From Undaria pinnatifida (lineage: Eukaryota > Sar > Phaeophyceae > Laminariales > Alariaceae), in the NCBI GenBank assembly GCA_012845835.1, contig JABAKD010000015.1:6142778-6206777 (forward strand): DNA of 64,000 nucleotides, given 5' to 3'. The translations under genes and the position numbers were made by a program. The notes below the pieces were generated by a model. That model had not been told where the DNA came from. It worked only from the letters and a program-made list of their open reading frames with translations, and did not search any database. This document shows, piece by piece, positions 55,398 to 64,000 of this stretch. The number at the start of each line of letters is the position of its first letter. Position 1 is the stretch's first letter.

Positions 55398-55499
55398 CCG
55401 CTCAGATGAAAATGGCTAACGAGAAGCTCAAAATGGATAGTCTCCGCGCTATGGAGGGAAAGACGAAAACCCGCAGGATTGACAGAGCCCTTGTTCGAG
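55398..55499 (+). CDS. Internal exon, charged helix
   Basis: A very strong acceptor (ACCTTTTTTTTCACAG) and donor (GTTCGAG|GTGGGT) enclose 102 nt. The only open frame reads AQMKMANEKLKMDSLRAMEG then KTKTRRIDRALVR, a charged helical segment. Phase 1 at both ends. It can be joined to 55525 (short end, VSGIV stop) or to 56157 in another frame. No family recognised. Confidence 0.55.
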
Positions 55500-55639
55500 G
55501 TGGGTTGCTGTTTCGTTCAAGCACTCTGCTGTTTTTTCTTGCAGTTTCAGGGATTGTGTAGTAGCCGTTTCGGTAAAGGAGGAACGTGCTACCCATAGTT
55601 GAAGCAGCGCTATTCGGTCTGTATACTTCTGTACAATAT

Positions 55640-55830
55640 TTGTACTACTTATTCTGCTTCTACCACTTCCACTGCTGCTAGTGCTACCCTTTCCACTACT
55701 GCCGCTGCTGCTACCGCTACTGCAGCGACTACTACTAATGCTACTATTGCTACTACCATCAAACTACTGCCTCACTACTGTTGTGGTGGTTGTGGTTGTA
55801 GCAGCAACATCAGTGCTAAGGAAGCGAATG
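55640..55830 (+). repeat. Degenerate CTACT/GCTGCTAC simple repeat
   Basis: Runs of CTACT, GCTGCTA and CCACT trinucleotide-like words make a Thr/Ala-rich shadow frame (55599-55844). Not taken as a gene. Confidence 0.8.
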
Positions 55831-56156
55831 CCGTCTCTTCGTAGTTGCTTAGACTAGTCGGGTAGGCTCCTTTTTTCCAACTTGCTGTACGAAATAGCTG
55901 TCCAAGATACTAACGATTAGCCACAACTACCACAGTCTACCCTACAGTAGTTCTGCTCATGGTCCCAGGACCACTTTATATCCATTTTTCCGACTTTTTA
56001 TATTAAAGCAATTTCTTTCGTAAATTGCAAGGAGAAGCCCCTTGTAACGGCCCATCAATCTATCGCGATAACCGATAAACCTTATCCCTCCGCTCGCCCA
56101 CCCACCCGCCCGCCGTTGCTGGCGTCCGTTCTTCTTACTCTTACCCCATTCCGCAG

Positions 56157-56294
56157 GCGGCTATCCGCAACCCATGTGGCACTCTGGCGCTATTCAACTA
56201 CCTCAATTTCTTCACGACGGTGGCCCCCACCGCCAATGAGGGCGTCCCCCAGCCCGATGCTTTGGTCGGCCACGCAGTGCTTGGGCATCTTTAG
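56157..56294 (+). CDS. Terminal exon of an unrecognised gene
   Basis: Acceptor TCTTACCCCATTCCGCAG opens 46 codons in phase 0 to a TAG: AAIRNPCGTLALFNYLNFFT, then VAPTANEGVPQPDALVGHAV and LGHL. Strong G/C at third positions supports this frame. There is no Met, so it is invisible to a start-codon ORF search. A shorter alternative frame (GGYPQPMWHSGA...) would fit the phase of the exon at 55398. Confidence 0.55.
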   Translation, partial: AAIRNPCGTLALFNYLNFFTTVAPTANEGVPQPDALVGHAVLGHL

Positions 56295-56329
56295 GGGCCG
56301 CTCACGAGGTATGGTGAAAGAAGAAAAGA

Positions 56330-56396
56330 GTGGCGGGGTAGGATGGGGTGGGGTGGTGGGATAGGGTGGGGTAGGGTGGGGAGGGGTGGGAGATAC
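56330..56396 (+). repeat. GGGGT/GGGTAG pentamer tract
   Basis: About a dozen G3-G4 runs separated by one to three bases (GGGGTGGGGTGGTGGG...). On the plus strand this could fold as a G-quadruplex. Confidence 0.85.
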
Positions 56397-56547
56397 TAAA
56401 TTTGCTTGATACCGTAAATGCCGGTTGACGCGCTAATAGATGCCGGAGATGCCAGACATATCGGAGATGTCGTAAAATACCTTTCCCTTGCACCTGGACG
56501 TTTTGTTGGTTGTACGTGCCGACAAGGTCGACTAACGCTGTCGGTCT

Positions 56548-56564
56548 ATTGTTGTTGTTGTTGT

Positions 56565-56598
<34 letters not shown>

Positions 56599-56735
56599 CC
56601 TGTTCCTGTTCCTGTTGCTCTTCTCAGTTTTGGTGTGGTGGTGATGTTGGTGTTGCTGGTGCTGGTGCTGGTGATGTTGTTTTTGCTGGTGTATTAGTGT
56701 TGCTGGTGATATTGTTGTTGCTGGTAATGTTGGTG
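56548..56735 (+). repeat. TTG/CTG microsatellite
   Basis: (TTG)n, (CTGTTG)n, (CTGTTC)n and (TGGTGC)n blocks. On the minus strand they encode Asn/Ser/His/Gln runs. The first part overlaps nothing supported; the later part lies within the C-terminal half of the minus-strand ORF at 56624-56863. Confidence 0.9.
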
Positions 56736-56863
56736 TTATTTCTGGTGCAGACGCTGCTGCTGTCGTCGCCCTCGTCATCGCTGGCTGATAGTGCGTCGAG
56801 TCGACCGCCTGCCGACTGCAGATGTTTGTACGCCGGTGCTTTCGCATTTCCGTTGCGCGGCAT
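56624..56863 (-). CDS. First exon or small ORF with low-complexity tail
   Basis: ATG at 56863 gives MPRNGNAKAPAYKHLQSAGG, then RLDALSASDDEGDDSSSV, a balanced, acidic-patch N terminus typical of real genes, before Asn/Thr/Pro-rich sequence from the microsatellite and a stop at 56624. The true exon may end earlier by splicing. No family recognised. Confidence 0.45.
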   Translation of the reverse strand: MPRNGNAKAPAYKHLQSAGGRLDALSASDDEGDDSSSVCTRNNTNITSNNNITSNTNTPAKTTSPAPAPATPTSPPHQN

Positions 56864-57341
56864 TTTGATCGTCCTCCGATAGATCGCCGCCGATTTTGGA
56901 ACCGATCTCACGTATGATGTCGTTTCATGTTTTAACTCGTGGTTGGGTGTTAGCTCAGGTCTTTGTTGCGCTTTGCCTTCGATTCCTGTATTTGTTTGGT
57001 TTTGGTTTTGCACTCTTTCCTATTATTTTTCTTTTTCTAATGTTCTACTATTTTGTGCTTATGTGGTCGACTGCTGAGGTAAGGTGGTCTATTAACAGCG
57101 CTCTAAATTCGTTGTGTTCTGGTGTGTCTCTCATGTGCTTCTATTACTTCCCCCTGATAGCCTCGCGGGCTTGGACGCCCTATATTGGTGGTGTGTAACC
57201 CATGGATCTATTTTCTCGGCTCTTTGTTTAAACGCGCTGCTTCCACGACGTTGTGACGCTGAGCGCAAACGCCAGCCCCCCTAATCCAATTGTGGACTCC
57301 AACCACGCACTCGCTTTCTCATCCCCCTCCGCCCCCTCTTA

Positions 57342-57595
57342 TGGCCGCAACCGTGGGCGATGACCCTGCACCCCAAAAACTCCTGCGGATAACACGGTGG
57401 TTGTATTCCTCTAAGCCAGGCGTGCCGCGGCACAACGTGCGCCGTGCCGTGAACATGAACCCCATAAAGAAGTGGGGCGACCTCACCAAGGACAAGAAGT
57501 ACCAGGTAGTTCTTGCCGCATCGCTATTAGCTTTCAAGGGAGTGGCTGCTAAGAAGAGACGATTACGGCGACAGCGACATCAGCAATGGTCTTGA
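57342..57595 (+). CDS. Small basic protein or first exon
   Basis: ATG at 57342 gives MAATVGDDPAPQKLLRITRW, then NMNPIKKWGDLTKDKKYQ. The frame can continue unspliced to a very basic end (AAKKRRLRRQRHQQWS) at 57595, or splice at AAGTACCAG|GTAGTT (57503). The frame is well coded by composition. The antisense frame 57319-57537 is the shadow. No family recognised. Confidence 0.4.
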
Positions 57596-57814
57596 CGGTG
57601 GCTGTGGCAGCAGCAGCTGCCGTAGCTGCAGTACATACTTATTTTTCCTTACTCGTGCTCGGTATGTCGTATTATGTCATTACCCGTTTCTTACGCCATG
57701 CTTTTCAGGTTGCGCTAAGTTCACCTCCACGACGGTGTGACCGCGCCGGTTGTTGTCCTTGCGGAATCGTTGAACTTACCCTTGGTGCCTCCCGCATCAA
57801 TTGTGTCTTGGGAG

Positions 57815-57982
57815 ATGCGTTTTTTCCTTCTTCTGGTTGCAGTGGGCGTCCTTTCTGTCCACGTCATGCCACGCACCACAGCTAGGCAAATATACGCGGT
57901 CAAGAGAATGACAAGTGTACGAAAAAGTGCCGAGAAAGTGGTCTCCGGCGACCAACTAAGAAACAGAAAACCCAGAAAATAG
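57815..57982 (+). CDS. Possible small secreted protein, 55 aa
   Basis: ATG at 57815 gives MRFFLLLVAVGVLSVHVMPR, a good signal peptide, followed by a basic mature part ending NRKPRK. The frame is also open upstream to 57735 and may be part of a longer exon. A minus-strand alternative with acceptor TTGCCTAG and donor CACCAAGG|GTAAGT overlaps (57768-57878) and competes. Confidence 0.35.
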   Translation: MRFFLLLVAVGVLSVHVMPRTTARQIYAVKRMTSVRKSAEKVVSGDQLRNRKPRK

Positions 57983-58443
57983 ATAACAAGAGAACGTATT
58001 TACCTGGTAGAGTGGAAGGCTTTATTTTCAGGATCGTTTATGTTTATACCTCCGTTTCGGTCTATGGTTTGGTTGGATTTTGGTTTCGTTTTTTTCTCCC
58101 CTTCGTTTCGTTTTGCTTTTTTATTTCATCCGTACCTTTGAGAACGAAACATACCATCAGCTGACGATGTAAAGTTGACTGACTACGCTTGTTTATCAGG
58201 TGGTCGCCCTCACCAAAGTACCACCAGATCCCGATATAGTAGACAACCCAGTGGGATGTAATCCGGGGGCAGGAGCAAAAGTAAGCAATGTAAAGTTGTA
58301 TCCTGTGTGCCGAAACTTCACCCGTAGCCCTGTTCGGCTCCTCCGATCGCGCTGATTGCCGCTGTTCCCACCGTGCACATGCGCTTGCGCGTTGGGCCCA
58401 ACTCTTCTTCCGCCGGGTTCGGTGTCGATCAGAGGTGCTGCAG

Positions 58444-59571
58444 GATGTGGACGGCAGCGACGTCGACTTGTGCGACACCCTCGGCGGAAACCTGGCGGAA
58501 AATAAGATCGACGGTTTGGCCATCAGGTGACAATATACGAAAAACGAAGAATTACCTAAAATTTGAGACACGATGAACGAAATACGATAACACGCGAAAG
58601 CTGAAGAGGGGTTAAACGCGAAATTCTGCTGGTGTATGTTTGTATAACCCCAACACGCGCGACCAACGTAAATCTCGCTAAGCTTGCGAAAATTCGGGAA
58701 CCGGGGTGGTAGATTGCACTCACCGCTGACTGTTGCTGCTAGCAGGTATTTTAATAGAAACTGAAGCACAACGGCGGCAGTGTGCATGGGGTGCAAACGC
58801 GGAACTGACGTTTGCATTTCTTCTGATTTCAGTGTCACAGTTGGATTATCGTACAACACTAGGAGGAGTCGACCAGCATACCAGAACGTAGCGCGTTTGC
58901 AGTATTCCCACGCTTGTAGCGGGATACCAGAACGTAGCGCGTTTGCAGTAATCCCACGCGTGCTGCCTCTGTAATTTTAGGGAAAGGAGACTCCCGTTTT
59001 TCGCCCTGTTTGGTCTTCTTGTCCTTCCGTTTCTCTGTCAGGCATTCATTGCCCTTCTAAGCGATTGTTTTTTTGTGTTGCATTTTTAGCGCCTCCTTCC
59101 CGTCTTCCACGTCCGTTAAGTAGTTTGTGCTCCGGTCTACGGATATGGCGTGCCGTTCATGTATGCACTGGTCCACTCTACGTATGCGCCTGGAGAAATT
59201 TTATCGTGTACCACGATTCTGTGGTTGCTTTGGCTTTCCCGAGTGCCGTTGTGATCAGTTTTCCGCTCTCCTCGCCCCCCTCTTTTGTTTACTCTATGTT
59301 GTGCTGCTGCTACAGCGAGAAGCATTTCCACATCCCCATCGTCATGGCGAGCCGTCGTCTCAAACCGGACCGATTCTTCACCAAGGGCTTCACGCCGTCG
59401 AAGGTGCGGTGCGCGAACTTGAACAATAACTGTGATATTGTCGTCGTCATCCTTGTGTCAACGTTTGCCTAGGTAGACATTGTGTATACGCCGCTGTACA
59501 GCGTGCCGGTTCAGGGGGGGGGCTCTCTAGATATCCACCTGCCCAACAGCGACGGCTTCGAAACAGCATAG
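58444..59571 (+). CDS. Three-exon 3' part of an unrecognised gene
   Basis: Exon 58444-58526: acceptor GAGGTGCTGCAG, donor GCCATCAG|GTGACA, DVDGSDVDLCDTLGGNLAEN then KIDGLAI, phase 0 to 2. Exon 59316-59403: excellent acceptor (TTTACTCTATGTTGTGCTGCTGCTACAG region), donor TCGAAG|GTGCGG, EKHFHIPIVMASRRLKPDRF then FTKGFTPSK, phase 2 to 0. Exon 59473-59571: acceptor ACGTTTGCCTAG, VDIVYTPLYSVPVQGGGSLD then IHLPNSDGFETA and TAG. All phases agree. The last intron is only about 69 bp, much shorter than others here. No family recognised. A 265-codon minus-strand frame (58062-58859) is taken as antisense shadow. Confidence 0.65.
58878..58969. repeat. 46-bp tandem duplication
   Basis: ATACCAGAACGTAGCGCGTT TGCAGTA(T/A)TCCCACGC is repeated once. 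It lies within the long intron of the plus-strand gene. Confidence 0.93.
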
Positions 59572-59600
59572 AATAACGTGCGACAGCACCAGGTCCATTT

Positions 59601-59925
59601 TCACCTCATTCCCTTCAGATACGCCACATAATCAATTTCTTGTAAACGGAACAGCCTGCTGCCCGGTTTGCTGCTGTCACGTTGTAAAAGGTGTGTTATT
59701 AGGTCTTCGGCCGCATATCCAACACCGAGGGGCTTCATGAAGTCGTCCTGTACCACTTCCAGGCGTCGCCAACTAGATTCCCAAGAGCCGTTCAGCCTCC
59801 CAGCCGTGGAGGGCGTCCAGTTAAGTGGCACCGTTGACGTGGCGGCTGTTTGGTCCGCGGAGCGCGTGCGACCGCGTGGTCTAGCGGTAGCGGCAGCTGC
59901 AGCGGTGGCAGTGACGGCGACGGCG
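59601..59925 (-). CDS. Last exon of an unrecognised gene, convergent with 58444-59571
   Basis: Acceptor GAACACTTTTAG opens about 107 codons to a TGA at 59601. An Ala-rich start is followed by NWTPSTAGRLNGSWESSW, then DDFMKPLGVGYAAEDLITHL and a C terminus EIDYVAYLKGMR. Composition looks genuine. Its 3' end lies about 30 bp from the end of the plus-strand gene. No family recognised. Confidence 0.55.
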
Positions 59926-59926
59926 G

Positions 59927-60230
59927 CTAAAAGTGTTCGGTAGCGTACTCCTCCCAGAGGTGTTCTTCGGGGTTTCCGGCAAGAATGTGCACTGGCTCAA
60001 TGCAAATAACATTGGGTCGTGGTGAACTTATAGGTGGCGTGGCGCGGTTTTGTGGCGGGGACAGTACCAGCCCGGGCGCTAACTTCAATCTCAATTTGGA
60101 GTTGGTGTTGAAGTTGGGGGAATAGGGTCGCAATGCCGCGTTTCACCTTGATGACCGACCATACCTGAAGCATTGATGACATCGCGTTCACGGCTCCCTC
60201 CAGGGAGAAAATGAACGGAAAAAAAACCCT
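59927..60230 (-). CDS. Exons upstream of, or alternative end to, the 59601 gene
   Basis: Two frames are attractive: SLEGAVNAMSSMLQ ending at a donor CTTCAG|GTATGG (near 60165), and a downstream frame NVICIEPVHILAGNPEEHLW then EEYATEHF and TAG at 59927, reached from an acceptor such as CCACCTATAAG. The TAG stop overlaps the acceptor used by the 59601-59925 exon, so the two could be alternative 3' ends. Boundaries are approximate. Confidence 0.45.
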
Positions 60231-60310
60231 CAAGCAAAGGGGCGGCCGGGCGGCCGGGGGTATACACCGGAGTATGTCGGTTATTGGCCCGCCTCGTTTT
60301 TTAACGACAC

Positions 60311-60649
60311 GTGGCAGATGCTCGTACAGACGAGAAGGAAGACGGCGTACCCATTGATGACCCATTGATTTACATTCGAGGCTTTGGGTTTGGGATGTCG
60401 GTTGACGAGTTGGGCGTGAGACTATCCCACTATGCCGAGGGGAGCGCTGGCGCGCGGGGAAGGAGGGATATTGATACCGTGGAAACACCATTGGTTTACC
60501 GACCGATATTTACATCGTCTTGTGTTTTGGCACGGCTCACGGTTGACGCTGTTATTTTCGAAAGAAAGCGGGATAATCGCTTGACTACCGTTATAAAATA
60601 TACCGACGTTGCCCACACACGTCTTTTGTTCGCCCCAACCCGGCATTAG
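60311..60649 (+). CDS. Orphan ORF or exon, 112 codons
   Basis: Open from about 60311 (GTG) with ADARTDEKEDGVPIDDPLIY and GMSVDELGVRLSHYAEGSAG to a stop at 60649. Composition is protein-like; no motif, and an overlapping minus frame (59997-60491) exists. Confidence 0.3.
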   Translation: MADARTDEKEDGVPIDDPLIYIRGFGFGMSVDELGVRLSHYAEGSAGARGRRDIDTVETPLVYRPIFTSSCVLARLTVDAVIFERKRDNRLTTVIKYTDVAHTRLLFAPTRH

Positions 60650-60884
60650 CTAAGACACGCTTCCCGCAAGACAAATAGCGCACGGATGAATTCGTCACTA
60701 CCGCGCAACAAGATGTTGCAGGCTGCCCATCGAAGCGCAGAAGATCTGGAGTATATATTCAGCATTCTACGGCAGCCTATTGCCCCCACGAATCGATCGC
60801 CTTTTCTCTGCCGAGCTTCCCCTCTGGGAGAGCAAAGCAATCGCCGCAACAAAAAAAACTAACCGGACACGCCAGCGACCCTCA

Positions 60885-61200
60885 GCGCAAAGCGCCGAAG
60901 AAGCATGGAACTTAAGCCCCAACCATATACCATATGACAGCGTGTCCGTGGAAGTCCCACCAACTACCTTCCCCAACTGTAGGCCACATGGTAGCATGTC
61001 CGAGGCTGCCCGACATTCGTCCCGCGCGAATCCCGTGCTCTGTCAAACCGCCGCTTTGGTGAAGCAGGACAACTTCACCCACTATATACCCCCCCCCCCC
61101 GTGCCCCGATTTGTCGGCAACCCTCACCTGCGAAGCGCAAAGTAGCATGGAACTTTACCCCCAATCGTATACCACGTGGAAGCGTATCCGAGCGTCACCT
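60885..61200. repeat. Two diverged copies of a 65-bp block, 248 bp apart
   Basis: GCGCAAAG...AGCATGGAACTTAAGCCCC near 60888 and GCGCAAAGTAGCATGGAACT near 61135, each continuing through CAATCGTATACCA/CAACCATATACCA and a G-AGCGT-TCCG block. Confidence 0.75.
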
Positions 61201-61606
61201 AGTATACTTTTTGTGGACCCCTCCCGTGGCGACCCCGCTGTCCAACACCTCTTGGCGGTCCCCGCCCTCGGCGGTCCCGCTGCCCCCAAACTACCTGACG
61301 GTCCCGTCACCCGGCGGTCCCCTAATGCACTATAGCGAGTCATGTAGTCGGTGCAGCTGCTGTTGTTTACGGCCTAGTGTGGCACCAGCATCAATGTTTG
61401 CTCTGCCATGCATGTGATTGCTTCAACCAGTACAACAGCTGCACTGCTGGTGGTGGTTGCAGTAGGTCAGGCGATTCTCTGTGAAGGAGAAGTGCCGCGG
61501 TGAAGGCTCTTGGCGGCCTTGATTGGTGGCGATGCTCCTTAACATTCTGCACGCGTTCAGGGCCAGGGGAGGACTGGAGAGGCGCAGACAGCAGCAGCAT
61601 TAGAAG

Positions 61607-61695
61607 TAAGTAGTAGTAGTAGTAGTAGTAGTAGTGTGTAGGTAGTAGTAGTAGTAGTAGTGGTAGTGGTAGTGGTAGTCGTGGTAGTGGTGGTA
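61607..61695 (+). repeat. (AGT)n/(GTGGTA)n microsatellite
   Basis: AAGTAGTAGTAGTAGTAGTA with later GTGGTAGTGGTAGT units. It creates Thr/Leu runs in shadow frames. Confidence 0.95.
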
Positions 61696-61856
61696 GTGTA
61701 TGTTGTGGTTGGTTCTGTTCTTTGATTTGGTTTTGGATTTGTAGAAGATACGTGGTTTATACATTTGGCATGTTTTCGTCCGACTTTTATCACCGAAAGA
61801 AGGTTGGATGTTGAGACGTTATGCCAGAGGCGCGGGCAGACATGCTGGGGACAACG

Positions 61857-62356
61857 NNNNNNNNNNNNNNNNNNNNNNNNNNNNNNNNNNNNNNNNNNNN
61901 NNNNNNNNNNNNNNNNNNNNNNNNNNNNNNNNNNNNNNNNNNNNNNNNNNNNNNNNNNNNNNNNNNNNNNNNNNNNNNNNNNNNNNNNNNNNNNNNNNNN
62001 NNNNNNNNNNNNNNNNNNNNNNNNNNNNNNNNNNNNNNNNNNNNNNNNNNNNNNNNNNNNNNNNNNNNNNNNNNNNNNNNNNNNNNNNNNNNNNNNNNNN
62101 NNNNNNNNNNNNNNNNNNNNNNNNNNNNNNNNNNNNNNNNNNNNNNNNNNNNNNNNNNNNNNNNNNNNNNNNNNNNNNNNNNNNNNNNNNNNNNNNNNNN
62201 NNNNNNNNNNNNNNNNNNNNNNNNNNNNNNNNNNNNNNNNNNNNNNNNNNNNNNNNNNNNNNNNNNNNNNNNNNNNNNNNNNNNNNNNNNNNNNNNNNNN
62301 NNNNNNNNNNNNNNNNNNNNNNNNNNNNNNNNNNNNNNNNNNNNNNNNNNNNNNNN
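61857..62356. other. Scaffold gap, 500 N
   Basis: Exactly 500 undetermined bases. The sequence right of it starts inside a copy of 51313 onward. Confidence 0.99.
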
Positions 62357-64000
62357 TCACGCCTAGTAATCGGTATGATACCCCCAAGTTATCTGCTCCC
62401 ACGAAATACAGGACGGGCAAGGCAACAACCATCCTATCGGTCGTTTATGGTCAGTTTTAATCTTGCACGCCGGCCAAGACCAACACGACCCTACACCTAA
62501 CCCTAACCCTAGCCCAAACCCTTTGGGGGGCTCGAGGTCGGCAGCGGCAGTCGCGCGACTCTGCAGCGAGATTGTAGTGTGGCAGTCATGTGTGAGACTC
62601 CGTTATCGCACCCCCCTAGAGTATGTTATCTCTCTCGGTAGTGCCTTTTATCGAATTCAAAACGATCACCCAAATATCACCGGGGGACGCGGTATACAAC
62701 ACCCTGGAGTATACCATGAACCAGGTGACAAGTTTTTGCATGTTTTCACGGGGTGTGTGGAGTATATCTTCATAGGCGCTATTTTATTTGTCTCCAGCAA
62801 GTCATTTGTCCCTGACACACTTGATCAACAGGCTCTGCCGCATTCTAAGAGCTCCCATCTGGAACACGCCTGCCTAGCTCCTCTTCTCGGAGAGCCTTTC
62901 CGGCTTTCTTCGCGTCACGTTGATCGGTTCTTCGTTCTTTTCGATTTTCTCGCTCATTTTCGACTGTTTTTCAATTCTGAGTCGAGTGTCGATAAAATCG
63001 TTATTTGTTTCTTTCCGATATATATATATTAATGACCAGTGGCCAAAACCGGGCATACTCGATGCCTTTGTTGCCTAAATCGGGTACCGTTCTCGTTCAG
63101 TGACCGCAACGACCCCAGGAGGCCATCTGAGTGACCAACGCCGTCCACCACTCCACGATGGCCACATCTTCGCCGGGTAGACCCGATTTTGTGTACTCAA
63201 CCCCCAAAGATACCCGATTATTACACCCCACTACCCCAAAATGGCCGGGTTGCTCGGCCAAAACGGCCCGACGGCCCACCACGCGAGTACGCTCCATCCG
63301 GTTTCATATATGTCCCTTGTTACAGACGGAGACGGGCGAGAACCATCTGCTGGATGTCCATGCGGTATTATTTTCGCCCCCATGTGACTGGTGAAGAATA
63401 CTCCTAATCCTTCATCTGCTTGCTACGCGTATGGTAGAGAGCATGTACGCACATTCATCAGTTTGTTTGTTGCTGTGGTTGAGGGTGGACAGCAGCTACT
63501 ACATCAGCAGCCATGGATACGTACATGCCAGGTATGTGCAACGAGCCGACGCGCGTACCTTCGTACCTTGCTGGTGCGCTCGGGCTGGGGGCTAGGGTTG
63601 GGTGCATTCTTGGTGGACAGGTGGCCAAAGAAAGCCCCCAACCTCAGCGCACCAGAATGGCACGCGCGTCGGCTCGTTGCACCTGGCATGTTGTTGTCAT
63701 TGTTGATGTTCTCACATTGACTCGCATACCGGTAACCAAAAGACCACGGACTCCAGTCACTATGGACTGGAAGAATATCCTAGGAAAAAAGAATGCCACA
63801 TGGAACAAGAATAGTGCATGGACATTAAACAGATGGATATTGCCCTTCTTCGTCGGTGACAAGATACATGGAGTCGGAAGGTGCGTGCTCGCGTGGTGGG
63901 CCATTGTGGTCGAGAAGCCCGACCTTTTTCGGGTAGTACGGTATAATAGTCGTGTACCTTTGTGGGGGTTAAGTGGCCAAATTTATTTTACCCGTAGGAA
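62357..64000. repeat. Near-identical second copy of 51313-52955
   Basis: Offset about 11,044 bp. Over about 1.64 kb the only differences noticed are a handful of one- or two-base indels, mostly in short homopolymers or the TA run (for example CGTTTATCG/CGTTATCG, TCTCAGC/TCTCCAGC, CGCCCCATG/CGCCCCCATG), plus one site near the end. It includes the CCCTAA tract, the left direct repeat and most of the foldback element, cut by the window edge. Confidence 0.97.

Noticed and set aside
56302-56847. Minus-strand 181-codon frame with His/Gln/Asn runs
   Set aside because: Most of it is translated microsatellite; the neighbouring frame starting MPRNGNAKAP at 56863 is the better candidate.
58062-58859. 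Minus-strand frame of 265 codons with a possible signal peptide (MHTAAVVLQFLLKYLLAATV)
   Set aside because: It is antisense to the plus-strand exon 58444-58526, which has two good splice sites and fits the next exon in phase. The middle part is Ser/Arg-rich as in antisense shadows. The signal-like start with a GTGAGT donor near 58715 could still be a separate small exon.
61557-62500. Very long ORFs of 181-291 codons across the gap
   Set aside because: They consist mainly of N translated as X and of microsatellite-coded runs.
1-64000. Bacterial operon, phage, CRISPR array or integrated virus
   Set aside because: No long intronless gene runs, no ribosome-binding-site pattern, no spacer array, no capsid or polymerase motif. 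Splice structure and SINEs point to a eukaryotic nuclear genome.

Overview
The window is nuclear DNA from an intron-rich eukaryote. Long stretches have no gene on either strand. The reading frames that carry recognisable protein motifs are cut into short blocks (about 60-220 nt) flanked by good GT-AG splice signals, separated by introns mostly 0.3-1.5 kb long. Splice phases add up from block to block. There are tRNA-derived SINE-like elements, CAG/CTG and other microsatellites, a CCCTAA telomere-type tract, a foldback element and a 500-N scaffold gap. A protist or alga fits best; a filamin-PA14-filamin surface protein with large introns suits stramenopiles (for example brown algae) or a related protist, but the species cannot be fixed from the sequence.

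Left part, 1-5.5 kb, minus strand: a ubiquitin-specific protease (C19 family) gene. Four exons carry the Cys box, the QADASE helix, the zinc-ribbon-like segment and the PDQLMLQLNRF strand. The His box is not seen and is probably left of the window.

5.9-24.6 kb, minus strand: one large gene, spliced here by hand from about 20 exons. It encodes a modular extracellular protein: possible signal peptide, filamin-like repeat, a complete PA14 domain over four exons, a filamin-like GSPF segment, then a series of exons alternating between phase 0-to-2 and 2-to-0, a single transmembrane segment and a 21-residue tail. Part of this gene (7.8-15.4 kb) has been duplicated in tandem. One copy keeps its frames; another has frameshifted exons, an inverted duplication and a SINE insertion with target-site duplication.

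24.7-46.8 kb: gene-poor, with several dispersed repeat pairs, tandem repeats, tRNA-like relics and a few unconvincing ORFs. 46.8-50 kb: ends of three minus-strand genes of unknown function, one encoding a two-helix membrane protein. 50-55 kb: repeats, including a composite element of direct repeats around a long foldback element beside a CCCTAA tract. 55-60.3 kb: a gene cluster of short exons on both strands, including a convergent gene pair with 3' ends about 30 bp apart. 61.3-64 kb: microsatellite, gap, then a nearly identical second copy of 51.3-53.0 kb, either a fresh duplication or an assembly artefact.

Exon coordinates below come from reading splice signals and frames by eye; no alignment or search was run.
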